From: Rhodopseudomonas_A palustris_F
Lineage (GTDB): Bacteria; Pseudomonadota; Alphaproteobacteria; Rhizobiales; Xanthobacteraceae
Direction of reading: 5' to 3'
Length of the DNA stretch: 64,000 bases
Assembly: GCF_000013745.1 (NCBI RefSeq)
Contig: NC_007925.1
Span: 5,208,001 to 5,272,000 of the forward strand
Within the stretch, counting starts at the first letter, position 1. Every line of letters begins with the position of its first letter. Positions 1-8,823 of this stretch are shown here, one piece after another. Position numbers and translations under genes: made by a program. The notes beneath the pieces were generated by a model that saw only the letters and a list, made by a program, of their open reading frames with translations, was not told the origin of the DNA and searched no databases.

Positions 1-26
1 CACGCAACAGCGGCAACCACGTGCCG

Positions 27-3000
27 TCAGGCGCGTAGTTCCGCCGCTGTGCGCTGTTTGGTCGCATCCTCGGCGTGGTGCAACCGGGCGCCTTTGATCA
101 GTCCGTAGATCGCGGGAATCACGATCAGCGTCAGCAGCGTCGAGGACATCATTCCGCCGATCATCGGCACCGCGATCCGCTGCATGATTTCCGAGCCGGT
201 GCCGGTGCTCCACAGGATTGGCAGCAGGCCGGCCATGATCGCCACCACCGTCATCATTTTCGGCCGCACCCGCTCTACCGCCCCCTTCATGATGGCGTCG
301 GTGAGATCCTGTCGGCTCAGCGCCGTTCCCTCCGCGGCGCGCTGCGCGGTGATCTCGGCCAGCGCGTGATTGAGATAGATCAGCATCACCACGCCGGTTT
401 CGGCCGCGACCCCGGCCAGCGCGATGAAGCCGACCACCACCGCCACCGAGAGGTTGAAGCCGAGCGCCCACATCAGCCAGATCCCGCCGACCAATGCGAA
501 CGGCAGCGACGCCATCACGATCAGGGTGTCGGAAATCGCCCGGAAGTTGAGATACAGCAGCAGGAAGATGATGGTCAGCGTCACCGGCACCACGACCTTC
601 AAGCGCGCCGCGGCGCGTTCGAGATATTCGTATTGCCCGCTCCACATCACATAGGTGCCGGCCGGAAACGCGATCGAGGCCTGCACCGCGGCCTTAGCGT
701 CGGCGACATAGCCGCCGAGGTCGCGGTCGCGGATGTCGACATAGATATAGACCGCGAGCTGGCCGTTCTCGGTGCGGATCGCGGTCGGGCCGCGCGACGG
801 CGTGATGCTGGCGATCTCGCCGAGCGGCACCGCGCCGCCGGCCGGCATCGCCACCAGCACGTCGCTGCCGATGGCCTGGGCGCTACTACGCAGGTCGCGC
901 GGATAGCGCATGTTGACGCTGAAACGCTGGCGACCTTCCACCGTGGTGGTCACGGTCTGGCCGCCGAGCGCGGTGGCGATGACGTCCTGCACGTCCTGCA
1001 CCGCAATGCCGTAACGCGCCAGCGCCGCGCGATCCGGCACCACGTCGAGATAGTAGCCGCCAAGCGCACGCTCGGCATAGGCCGACGAGGTGCCGGGCAC
1101 GGTTTTGAGCACCTGCTCGATCTGCTTGGCGAGCTTGTCGATTTCGACCAGATCGCTGCCCATCACCTTGACGCCGATCGGGGTGCGGATCCCGGTCGAC
1201 AGCATGTCGATCCGCGACTTGATCGGCATGGTCCAGGCGTTGGAAACGCCGGGAAACTGCAGCGCGCGGTCCATCTCCGCGGTCAGGCTGTCGAGCGTCA
1301 CGCCGGGGCGCCATTGCTCCTTGGGTTTCAGGTTGATGATGGTCTCGAACATCTCCAGCGGCGCCGGATCGGTGGCGGTCGAGGCGCGGCCGGCCTTGCC
1401 GTAGACCGACGCGACTTCCTGGAACGAGCGGATGATCTTGTCCTGGGTCTGCAACAGCTCGGCCGCCTTGGTGACGGAAATCCCCGGCAGCGTGGTCGGC
1501 ATGTACAGCAGCGTGCCCTCGTCCAGTGCCGGCATGAATTCGGTGCCGAGCTGCCGCGCCGGCCACACCGTCACCGCCAGCACCGCAAGCGCCAAAACGA
1601 TCACCAGCACCTTGGCCTTGAGCACGGCCTTGATCGCCGGGCGATAGATCCAGATCAGCAGCCGGTTGATCGGGTTCTTGTGCTCCGGAATGATTTTGCC
1701 GCGCACGCACAGCACCATCAAGGCCGGCACCAGCGTCACCGACAAGATCGCCGCCGCCGCCATCGAGAAGGTCTTGGTAAAAGCCAGCGGGCTGAACAGC
1801 CGGCCTTCCTGCGATTCCAGCGTGAAGATCGGCATGAACGACACGGTGATGATCAGGAGACTAAAGAACAGCGCCGGCCCGACCTCGGCCGCGGCCTCGA
1901 TCAGCACCTCGATGCGCGGTTTGTCGGGCGGCGCGCGCTCCAGATGCTTGTGGGCGTTCTCGATCATCACGATCGCAGCGTCGATCATCGCGCCGATGGC
2001 GATGGCGATGCCGCCCAGACTCATGATGTTGGCGCCGAGGCCTAAGAGCTTCATGGTGGCGAACGCCATCAGGATGCCGACCGGCAGCATGATGATCGCC
2101 ACCAAGGCGCTGCGCACATGCAGCAGGAACACGATGCAAACCAGCGCCACCACGATGCTTTCTTCGATCAGCGTGTGCTTCAGCGTGGCGATCGCGGCCT
2201 TGATCAGGTTGGAGCGGTCATAGACCGCGACGATGTCGACCGAGGCCGGCAAGCTTGAGGCGATCTCCTTGAAGCGCTGCTTGACGTTGTCGATGACGTC
2301 GAGCGCGTTGACTCCGAAGCGCTGCAGCACGATGCCGCTCGCCACCTCGCCCTCGCCGTTCAATTCGGTGAGGCCGCGGCGCTCGTCGGGGCCTAACTCG
2401 ACGCGGGCGACGTCGCGCAGCAGCACCGGCGTGCCGCCGGCACTTTTCAGCACCACATTGCCGAGGTCGTTGATGTTCTTCAGATAGCCCTTGCCGCGCA
2501 CGACATATTCGAACTCCGAGAGTTCGACGGTGCGGCCGCCGACGTCGGCGTTGCTGGCGCGGATCGCGTCGCGCAGCTTCTGCATCGGAATGCCGAGGTC
2601 GCGCATCCGCTGCGGATCAAGAACGACGTTATACTGCCGGACGAAGCCGCCGACGCTCGCGACCTCGGCGACGCCTTCGGCCTTGGCCAGCGCGAATTTC
2701 AGATTCCAGTCCTGCAGCGTGCGGGTGTCGGCGAGGTTCAACTCCTTCGACATCACCGCATATTGATAGACCCAGCCGACCCCGGTGGCGTCCGGGCCGA
2801 TGGTCGGGGTGACGCCGGCCGGCAGCCGCGAGGCGGCGCCGTTGAGGAATTCCAGCACCCGCGAGCGCGCCCAATAGATGTCGGTGCCGTCTTCGAAGAT
2901 CACATAGACGAACGACACGCCGAAGAACGAGAAGCCGCGCACCACCTTGGATTTCGGCACCGTCAGCATCGCGGTGGTGAGCGGATAGGTGACCTGATCC

Positions 3001-3185
3001 TCGATCACCTGCGGCGCCTGGCCGGAATATTCGGTGTAGACGATGACTTGGGTATCGGAGAGATCCGGAATGGCATCGAGCGGCAGATGCACCAGCGCAT
3101 AGAGCCCGGCAGCGGCGGCGAAACCGGCCCCGAACAGCACCAGCAACAAGTTCCGCGCCGACCAGGCGATCAGACGGGCGATCAT
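27..3185 (-). CDS. cusA: CusA/CzcA-family heavy-metal RND efflux pump
   Basis: Inner-membrane proton-driven RND pump of 1052 residues, the usual length of the HME-RND family, expected to export Cu(I)/Ag(I) through a CusCBA-like tripartite complex. The N-terminal first membrane helix is followed by a large periplasmic loop. The TM4 motif GAMIDAAIVMIEN (about residues 398-410) carries the acidic residues typical of this family. The periplasmic segment MLSTGIRTPIG (about 660) resembles Cu/Ag-type rather than Zn/Co-type members. A second periplasmic loop and a C-terminal membrane bundle follow. The ATG overlaps the TGA of the adaptor gene by 4 bp (ATGA), so the two are translationally coupled. 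No outer-membrane CusC homologue lies in the window; it may lie beyond the left edge. The metal is inferred from motif and context. Confidence 0.93.
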   Translation of the reverse strand: MIARLIAWSARNLLLVLFGAGFAAAAGLYALVHLPLDAIPDLSDTQVIVYTEYSGQAPQVIEDQVTYPLTTAMLTVPKSKVVRGFSFFGVSFVYVIFEDGTDIYWARSRVLEFLNGAASRLPAGVTPTIGPDATGVGWVYQYAVMSKELNLADTRTLQDWNLKFALAKAEGVAEVASVGGFVRQYNVVLDPQRMRDLGIPMQKLRDAIRASNADVGGRTVELSEFEYVVRGKGYLKNINDLGNVVLKSAGGTPVLLRDVARVELGPDERRGLTELNGEGEVASGIVLQRFGVNALDVIDNVKQRFKEIASSLPASVDIVAVYDRSNLIKAAIATLKHTLIEESIVVALVCIVFLLHVRSALVAIIMLPVGILMAFATMKLLGLGANIMSLGGIAIAIGAMIDAAIVMIENAHKHLERAPPDKPRIEVLIEAAAEVGPALFFSLLIITVSFMPIFTLESQEGRLFSPLAFTKTFSMAAAAILSVTLVPALMVLCVRGKIIPEHKNPINRLLIWIYRPAIKAVLKAKVLVIVLALAVLAVTVWPARQLGTEFMPALDEGTLLYMPTTLPGISVTKAAELLQTQDKIIRSFQEVASVYGKAGRASTATDPAPLEMFETIINLKPKEQWRPGVTLDSLTAEMDRALQFPGVSNAWTMPIKSRIDMLSTGIRTPIGVKVMGSDLVEIDKLAKQIEQVLKTVPGTSSAYAERALGGYYLDVVPDRAALARYGIAVQDVQDVIATALGGQTVTTTVEGRQRFSVNMRYPRDLRSSAQAIGSDVLVAMPAGGAVPLGEIASITPSRGPTAIRTENGQLAVYIYVDIRDRDLGGYVADAKAAVQASIAFPAGTYVMWSGQYEYLERAAARLKVVVPVTLTIIFLLLYLNFRAISDTLIVMASLPFALVGGIWLMWALGFNLSVAVVVGFIALAGVAAETGVVMLIYLNHALAEITAQRAAEGTALSRQDLTDAIMKGAVERVRPKMMTVVAIMAGLLPILWSTGTGSEIMQRIAVPMIGGMMSSTLLTLIVIPAIYGLIKGARLHHAEDATKQRTAAELRA

Positions 3186-4618
3186 TTCATCGCTCCGGCG
3201 TCGGAGAAGCTTTTCAGCGCGGCCTTCAGATTGCTTTCGGCATCGATCAGGAAATTCGCCGAGACCACCACGGCCTCGCCGTCACTGACGCCTTGGCGAA
3301 CTTCAACATAGCCGCCGCCGCGATGGCCGAGCTTGACCTCGCGCGGCGCGAAGCGGCCCTCGCCCTGCTGCACCAGCACAACCTGGCGCTCGCCGGAATC
3401 CAGCACCGCGCTGTCCGGCACTGCCAGCACCGGCTGCGGATTGCCGGTGTCGATCTCGGCGTCGAGATACATCTCGGGCAACAGCGCCATGTCCGGATTC
3501 GGCAGTTCGATGCGAAGCCGCGCGGTGCGGGTGTCGCGATTGACCTGCGGATAGATCACGCTGACGCGGCCTTCGAACACCCGGCCGGGATAGCCGCGCG
3601 CGCGCACGCTCACCGCCTGGCCGACCGACAGCGCGCCGAGGTCGCGCTCGGCGACGTCGACCAGCGCCCACACCTGGGAGATATCGGCGATCCGAAACAG
3701 CACGTCGCCGGGATTGGCGCGGGCGCCCTCGATGACGTTGCGCTCCAGCACGATGCCGTCGCGCGGCGCCGACCATTGCAGCACGGTCGGCACCGGGCCG
3801 CCTTTTTCTATCGCGACGATTGCGGCTTCCGGGACGTCGAGATTGACCAGCCGCTGCCGCGAACCGCGGCCGTAGGTGGCGACGCCGCCGACGGTCTTGG
3901 AGTTGATGGTGGCGACGTATTCGGCCGCCGCCGACGACACCGTCGGCGAATAGACCTGCATCAACGGCTCGCCCTTGGCGACTTTGCTGCCGGTGGTGAC
4001 GTTGGCCACGCTCTGGATGAAGCTCTCCGAACGCATCGCGATCACCGAGACCCTGCGCTCATCGAGCTGGATCGCGCCCGGCGCGCGGATCGTCGTGCGG
4101 ATCAGCCGCATCGCCGCGCGCTCGGATTTGACCCCCGTGCGCTGGATCTTCTGCGGCGACAGCGACACCGAGCCGTCGTCGCTCTCCTCGCCCTCATAGA
4201 CCGGGATGTAGTTCATCCCCATCGGATCTTTTTTCGGCACAGGCGACGTATCGGGCAGCCCCATCGGATTGCGATAGAATTTAATCTTGCGCTCACCGCT
4301 CGCGGTCGCGGGCGTCGGCGCCGGCGCGGCAGGCGCCGCGGCCTCCTCGACGTCGTCGAAATTGAGATCGGCGGAGGGCGGCACCGCGCGAAACGCCCGG
4401 CCGTCGGCGGTGGTCTTCGGCGTCGGCGAATACACCGGCTTGCCGTCGGGGTCCTGGTAATAGATCGGCTCCTCGGCGCTCTGCGCCGCCGCCGGCGACA
4501 CCAACGTGGCGACGATGTCGCGTGCATGGGTTAGATGTCCGGTGCCACCGGACAGCGCGCCCCCCGCCGCCGCTATCACAGCGGCGGCGGTGGCGCAGGC
4601 GAGGCCTGCGCGGCTCAC
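3182..4618 (-). CDS. cusB: CusB-like periplasmic membrane-fusion protein
   Basis: Periplasmic adaptor of the CusCBA-type pump, 478 residues from a GTG start at 4618 that overlaps the preceding TGA (GTGA); longer in-frame starts would run deep into that gene. A hydrophobic signal segment comes first. Two tandem short motifs follow (about residues 50-80 and 105-140). The second, with RNPMGLPDTSP and KKDPMGMNYIPVYEG, is a Met-containing heavy-metal-binding-domain (HMBD) type; the first (YYQDPDGKPVYSP) looks like a diverged copy without its Met and Cys ligands. Barrel-sandwich/lipoyl, beta-barrel and membrane-proximal domains follow, e.g. APRDGIVLERNVIEGARANPG. The stop overlaps the cusA ATG. Metal specificity is inferred from the HMBD and the neighbours. 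Confidence 0.9.
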   Translation of the reverse strand: MSRAGLACATAAAVIAAAGGALSGGTGHLTHARDIVATLVSPAAAQSAEEPIYYQDPDGKPVYSPTPKTTADGRAFRAVPPSADLNFDDVEEAAAPAAPAPTPATASGERKIKFYRNPMGLPDTSPVPKKDPMGMNYIPVYEGEESDDGSVSLSPQKIQRTGVKSERAAMRLIRTTIRAPGAIQLDERRVSVIAMRSESFIQSVANVTTGSKVAKGEPLMQVYSPTVSSAAAEYVATINSKTVGGVATYGRGSRQRLVNLDVPEAAIVAIEKGGPVPTVLQWSAPRDGIVLERNVIEGARANPGDVLFRIADISQVWALVDVAERDLGALSVGQAVSVRARGYPGRVFEGRVSVIYPQVNRDTRTARLRIELPNPDMALLPEMYLDAEIDTGNPQPVLAVPDSAVLDSGERQVVLVQQGEGRFAPREVKLGHRGGGYVEVRQGVSDGEAVVVSANFLIDAESNLKAALKSFSDAGAMK

Positions 4619-5022
4619 TTGTTCGCCGAGATGACGAGCTTGCCTTCGACCGTGCCGGTCTCGCCCTGCAGCTTGGCGCCGAGCGACAGCAGCCACTTGC
4701 CTTCCATGCCGAAGGTGGCCTTGAACTTGTATACCCCGGGCTCGGTGCTGCCCGGCTGCAGCGCGATCTTGGTCGCCATCTCGGCCATGCCTTCCGGCGC
4801 CATGTCGAGCCGGGTGGCGAAGATCACCGCGTCGGACACCGGCTGGCCGGTGGTCTTGTTCACCAGCTTGACGGCGACGATCTTGTCCTTGCCGGCGGTG
4901 ATGACGGGATCGAGCAGCTTGAATTCGTAGTCCTTGACGTCGGCGCGGGCGAAGCCTGCGGTGGCGAACAGGCCAAGGCCGATGAGCGCGGCGGCGAGCG
5001 CGCGCGAGCGAAGCGTGGTCAT
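4615..5022 (-). CDS. FixH/YtkA-like periplasmic protein
   Basis: Small exported protein of 135 residues with a signal peptide (MTTLRSRALAAALIGLGLF, cleavage likely after FARA). The mature part is a single beta-sandwich of YtkA/FixH type, with KDYEFKLLDPVITAGKD, a VKLVNKTTGQPV strand and a closing EGKLVISANK. The ATG at 5022 was chosen because the signal peptide begins there; upstream in-frame sequence is arginine-rich and unlike a leader. Proteins of this fold often sit beside copper pumps and cytochrome oxidase maturation genes. A role as periplasmic metal chaperone or pump accessory is inference. Its TGA overlaps the GTG of the adaptor gene. Confidence 0.8.
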   Translation of the reverse strand: MTTLRSRALAAALIGLGLFATAGFARADVKDYEFKLLDPVITAGKDKIVAVKLVNKTTGQPVSDAVIFATRLDMAPEGMAEMATKIALQPGSTEPGVYKFKATFGMEGKWLLSLGAKLQGETGTVEGKLVISANK

Positions 5023-5113
5023 CTGAAAATCCTCGAAATGATGGTCGAGCCGCAAAGCGGCATGTCGGACCGCGCGATCAGCTCGCGCGGCAGCACACGG
5101 CGAAAAAGGCCGT

Positions 5114-5569
5114 TCAGACCAGGGTTCGAGGCGGATGTTCCGGAGGGGAATCGCCCATGCCGTTGGCGTGGGCATCGGCGTGGCGCGGCAGCACATTGCC
5201 GGGCATCACGAAATCCGGCTGCAGCAGCGCAACCGGCATCGCAATGAACCCCGACGACATGCAGTTGATCATCGCGACGCATTTGTCGCAGCCCGATGGC
5301 TCCGGCGCCTGCGACGGGCAGCAGGGCATTTCGCTCGCCATTTCGGCGGTGGCGACCGTGTCGAGGGCCACCGTATCCATGGCGATCGTATCCATGGCGA
5401 GGTCCTGGCCGCGAAGCGCGGCAGCGGGGTGATCTGCGACCATCGACTGGGCGTGGATAGCGCCGTGCGACGACGCATCGGCCATCGCCGGCCGGGACAG
5501 CGGCGCCATAGCGATGCCGACGATCATGACGATCGCCAGCAGCCAACGGATGGTGACAAAGCTGTTCAC
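5114..5569 (-). CDS. Exported Cys/Met/His-containing protein, probably copper-linked
   Basis: Protein of 151 residues, not assigned to a named family. It starts with an N-terminal hydrophobic signal (MNSFVTIRWLLAIVMIVGIA). A repetitive stretch follows (MDTIAMDTVALDTVATAEMASEM), shown here only in part as MDTIAMDTVALDTV, then a Cys cluster with CCPSQ and CDKCVAMINCMSSGF. The tail is His/Pro-rich (DSPPEHPPRTLV). Met, His and closely spaced Cys in an exported protein fit metal binding, and it is the first gene of the leftward copper-pump row. The perfect FNR/FixK box lies about 80 bp upstream of its ATG. Function is inferred from position and composition only. Confidence 0.7.
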   Translation of the reverse strand: MNSFVTIRWLLAIVMIVGIAMAPLSRPAMADASSHGAIHAQSMVADHPAAALRGQDLAMDTIAMDTVALDTVATAEMASEMPCCPSQAPEPSGCDKCVAMINCMSSGFIAMPVALLQPDFVMPGNVLPRHADAHANGMGDSPPEHPPRTLV

Positions 5570-5649
5570 GCGGTCAGTTTCTCATAACGCGCCGGATTTG
5601 CAAAGCCCTGGCGGCCTCCGCAGCTTGCCGGGGTTCGGCGGCGTCGATC

Positions 5650-5663
5650 TTGATCGAGATCAA
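5650..5663. promoter_or_regulatory. Perfect FNR/FixK-type box (anaerobox)
   Basis: TTGATCGAGATCAA matches the TTGAT-N4-ATCAA consensus of FNR/FixK/AadR regulators exactly. It lies in the 114-bp gap between the MCP stop and the leftward copper-pump row, centred about 87 bp before the ATG at 5569. That spacing allows a class II (-41.5) promoter with a leader of about 45 nt. It suggests that the metal efflux genes respond to low oxygen. Confidence 0.7.
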
Positions 5664-5683
5664 CCGCACCGGGAAAGCCGCGG

Positions 5684-7006
5684 CTACGCCGCGCGGCGCT
5701 CGAGCTGGCCGCGCCGCAACGACTGCAGGAACTCGCGCACCGTATGGCCCAGCGTCGCCGATTGCTCGGCCAGCGTGCTGGAGGCGCGCAATGTCGTGTC
5801 TGCGTGCTTTTCGGTCTGGCCAGCGTCGGCGCTGACCACGTGAATGTTACCGGAGATGTCGCGCATTCCGGCGAACGCCTGCTCGATGTTACGCGCCACC
5901 TCGCCGGTGGCGGCGGTCTGCGCCTGCACGCCGAGCGAGACGTTGCTGGTGATCTCGTCGACCTCGCCGATCGCACCGCCGATGGTCGATATGGCTTCCA
6001 CCGCCGCCTTGGTGGTCGACTGCACCTCGGCAATGCTCAGCGAGATATCGTGGGTCGCTCGCGCGGTCTGCGCCGCCAACGACTTGACCTCCTGCGCCAC
6101 CACCGAAAAGCCGCGGCCGGCGTCGCCGGCGCGCGCCGCCTCGATGGTGGCGTTGAGCGCCAACAGATTGGTCTGCGCGGCGATCTCATCGATCAGTTGC
6201 ACGATGGTGCCGATCCGCTCGGTGGCGGTCGAGAGGCTTGCCACCGTGAGCCGGGCTTCTTCGACCCGCGCCACCGCGGTCTTGGCGATCGCGGCCGAAC
6301 GGGCGACGTTCTGCGCAATCTCGTTGGCCGAGGCGGTCAATTCGGTGGTGGCCGCGGCCACCGTTTCCATGTTGGCGGAGGCCTGATGCGAGGCCGCGGA
6401 GACCGCGTTCGCGCGTTCACGGGTGGCGGTGGCGCCGCGGCCGAGGCTGCCCGCGGTTTCGCCCATGTTGCCGGACGCCGACGACACCGTCTCGATTACG
6501 GCGTTGACCGCGCCTTCGAAATGCGCGGTGTTGGCGTTGAACGCCGCGACGCGCCGCTCGATCGCCTCCATCGCCTCGTTGATGGTTTGGCTGGCGATCA
6601 GCAGCGAGCCGCGCAGCCCCTGCGGCAGGATGTGGCGATAATATTTGTCGTCGCGGATCGCTCCCATCGCCGCGCTGGCCTCGCGGACAAAGGCGTCGCA
6701 GCGGTCGGTCATGTCATTGAATTCGTGCTGCAGCGCGCCGATCGCGCCGCGCTCGCGGATGTTCAGAACCCGCGCCTCGAAATCACCATCACGCAGCCGC
6801 CGGCAGACCTGGGTGAGATCGTCCACCACGCCGTTCAGCCGTGCCAGCGCCACGCCGAGAACGCCAAGCGCCAGCAGCGCCGTCAGCGACCCACCAAGCG
6901 CCACCGCGTGGGATTCAACCAGCACGCCGGCGAGTGCGATGAGCAGCGCCGCCGCTGCGACGCCGAGCCCGAGCGCGGCTCTAAAGAGAGAAGACGAGTT
7001 GATCAT
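5684..7006 (-). CDS. Methyl-accepting chemotaxis protein, Aer-like output half
   Basis: Protein of 440 residues with two adjacent N-terminal membrane helices (about 8-55) and almost no periplasmic loop. A HAMP-like segment follows (VVDDLTQVCRRLRDGDFEARV), then a cytoplasmic MCP signalling domain with the hairpin tip LIDEIAAQTNLLALNATIEA and GRGFSVVAQEVKSLAAQT. The lack of an external sensor and the upstream PAS gene, overlapping by 26 bp, indicate an energy/oxygen-taxis receptor encoded as two proteins. E. coli Aer has PAS and MCP in one chain. It is separate from the four large MCPs further along and differs from them in sequence. Confidence 0.85.
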   Translation of the reverse strand: MINSSSLFRAALGLGVAAAALLIALAGVLVESHAVALGGSLTALLALGVLGVALARLNGVVDDLTQVCRRLRDGDFEARVLNIRERGAIGALQHEFNDMTDRCDAFVREASAAMGAIRDDKYYRHILPQGLRGSLLIASQTINEAMEAIERRVAAFNANTAHFEGAVNAVIETVSSASGNMGETAGSLGRGATATRERANAVSAASHQASANMETVAAATTELTASANEIAQNVARSAAIAKTAVARVEEARLTVASLSTATERIGTIVQLIDEIAAQTNLLALNATIEAARAGDAGRGFSVVAQEVKSLAAQTARATHDISLSIAEVQSTTKAAVEAISTIGGAIGEVDEITSNVSLGVQAQTAATGEVARNIEQAFAGMRDISGNIHVVSADAGQTEKHADTTLRASSTLAEQSATLGHTVREFLQSLRRGQLERRAA

Positions 7007-7502
7007 AGGGCATGTTCTTTGCGGTGACGAAGTCGGTCAGGTGGCGATAGCCCGCGGCCAGCCCGTCCTTGGCGTTGCGATGGCCCTGCTCCTCGCGCAG
7101 CAGCGCGGCGTAGACCGGCTGCAGCACGGCGATCACCCGACGTTCGGGGACGCGGCGATTGGAATGAAAGCCGACAACGCGGCCTTTAGCATCGAACGAC
7201 GGCGTGACGTGGGCGAACACCCAGTAGAAGTCGCCGCGTCGCGACATGTTCTTGACATAAGCAAAGATCTCGCGGCCCTCGTTCAAGCTGTCCCACAACA
7301 GCTTGAAGACGCAGCGCGGCATGTCAGGATGGCGGATGATGCTGTGCGGCTGGCCGAGCAACTCGGCCTCGCTGTAGCCGGCGAGGTCACAGAACACCCT
7401 GTTGGCATAGGTGATCCGGCCCTTGAGGTCGGTCTTGGAGACGATGATGTCGTCGGCGTCGAAGAACAATTCGACGTTTGTTGGCATGACCGCAGCTGAC
7501 AC
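6981..7502 (-). CDS. PAS-domain protein, sensor half of a split Aer-like receptor
   Basis: Single-domain protein of 173 residues. The PAS fold spans about 15-120, with DLKGRITYANRVFCDLAGY, the FAD-type Aer signature region RHPDMPRCVFKLLW, then GDFYWVFAHVTP and GFHSNRRVP. These motifs match the flavin-binding PAS of Aer closely, so redox or oxygen sensing is likely; cofactor binding itself is inferred. The reading frame runs 26 bp into the downstream MCP gene, which favours coupled translation and a stoichiometric pair. About 200 bp of non-coding DNA precede it and probably hold the promoter. Confidence 0.87.
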   Translation of the reverse strand: MSAAVMPTNVELFFDADDIIVSKTDLKGRITYANRVFCDLAGYSEAELLGQPHSIIRHPDMPRCVFKLLWDSLNEGREIFAYVKNMSRRGDFYWVFAHVTPSFDAKGRVVGFHSNRRVPERRVIAVLQPVYAALLREEQGHRNAKDGLAAGYRHLTDFVTAKNMPYDQLVFSL

Positions 7503-7709
7503 GACGGATATTCCGATTGGAGAACAATCGCCGCATTCTTACGATCGGCTTCGTTAAGAAAGCCGCAACAACACCATTTCTCTATGTTACGTTCAAAGCT
7601 GTTACTTGCAATTACCTCTCATAATTCGTTGCGCGCCGGCGATGGACCTGCACAACCGTGACATGAAATCCGTCACCGTCGGTTGCAATCGGCGGGCGCT
7701 GCACGAGAA

Positions 7710-8822
7710 CTAACGCAGAAACTGCCGAAATCGACGCAGCGCCAGCACGAACAGCAGCGATCCGATGCCCAGCAAGGCCGCGAGCTGCGGCCAGACCACG
7801 TCGAGGCCGGCGCCGCGAAACAGGATCGACTGCGCGAGTATCACGAAATGGGTATTAGGCGCCGCCAGCATGATGGTCTGGATGAGCTCCGGCATACTCT
7901 CCCGCGGCGTCAGCCCGCCGGACAGCGCCTGCAGCGGAATCAGGATCAACATCAGCAGCAGCCCGAACTGCGGCATGCTTCCCGCCACCGTCGCCAAATA
8001 GATGCCCATGCAGGTGGTGGCGAACAGATGCAGCATGGTGCCCAGCAGAAACAGCAACAGCGAGCCCTGGATCGGCACCGCCAGCCAACCTTGTACCACC
8101 AGCGCCAGCGAAGCACTGGAGGCCAAAAGCACCACCAGCCCCATCGACCAGATCTTGCTCGCCATGATCTCGAACGGCGTCACCGGCATCACCAACAGAT
8201 GTTCGACGGTGCCGTGCTCGCGCTCGCGGATCAACGCGGCGCCGGTGAGGATGATCGACAGCATGGTGATGGCGATGATCAGCTCATGGATCGCGCCGAA
8301 CCAACCTTTGTTGAGCTGCGGATTGAACCGCACCCGCATCGCCAAATCGACCGGCACGACGGCCGGCGTGCGATGGTGGCTGAGAAATTCGTTGACCTCG
8401 CCGCTGACGATCGACTGGATATAACCGCCGCCGCTGAACGCCTGGGTCATCCGCGTGGCGTCGATATTGAGCTGGATGGTCGGCGACTTGCCGGCCAACA
8501 GGTCGCTCTGGAATTGCGGTGGAATGTCGAGCGCAAAAGTATCCAGCCCGGCGTCCATCCTGGTGTCCATCTCGCGCGGGGTGATCAGCTTCGGGATCGA
8601 AAAATACGGCGGGTTGAACGCCGCGACGATGCGTGACGACACCGGCGAGCGATCTTCGTCGACCACCGAAATCGCCGCTTGGTTGAGCGTCTCCGGGATC
8701 GCCTTGGAGCCGGTGTAGATCGACAGCGTGAAGGCGTAGGCGATCAGCACCAGCAGCATCGGATCGCGCAGCAGGCCGCGCAGTTCCTTGACGCCGAGCT
8801 GCAGGATGTTGCTCAGGCGCAT
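7710..8822 (-). CDS. ABC-2 type permease (YhhJ/YbhR-like)
   Basis: Protein of 370 residues. One N-terminal helix (PMLLVLIAYAFTLSIYTG) is followed by a periplasmic region of about 140 residues and five C-terminal helices, as in YhhJ/YbhR permeases. The conserved EREHGTVEHLLVMPVTPFEI segment marks the ABC-2 coupling region. It starts 1 bp after the RbbA-like ABC gene stops and is the last gene of the HlyD / RbbA / permease operon. This three-gene set is a common proteobacterial exporter, sometimes tied to drug or bile-salt efflux. The substrate here cannot be read from the sequence. Confidence 0.9.
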   Translation of the reverse strand: MRLSNILQLGVKELRGLLRDPMLLVLIAYAFTLSIYTGSKAIPETLNQAAISVVDEDRSPVSSRIVAAFNPPYFSIPKLITPREMDTRMDAGLDTFALDIPPQFQSDLLAGKSPTIQLNIDATRMTQAFSGGGYIQSIVSGEVNEFLSHHRTPAVVPVDLAMRVRFNPQLNKGWFGAIHELIIAITMLSIILTGAALIREREHGTVEHLLVMPVTPFEIMASKIWSMGLVVLLASSASLALVVQGWLAVPIQGSLLLFLLGTMLHLFATTCMGIYLATVAGSMPQFGLLLMLILIPLQALSGGLTPRESMPELIQTIMLAAPNTHFVILAQSILFRGAGLDVVWPQLAALLGIGSLLFVLALRRFRQFLR

Positions 8823-8823
8823 C

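Noticed and set aside
75..2045. Long rightward open frame of 656 codons opposite the CusA-like gene
   Set aside because: His/Arg-rich translation with no domain, an antisense shadow of a GC-rich gene; the leftward frame encodes a complete RND pump.
5019..5546. Alternative leftward 175-codon frame over the Cys/Met/His protein
   Set aside because: Arg-rich with no export signal; the overlapping frame at 5114-5569 has a clear signal peptide and Cys cluster.
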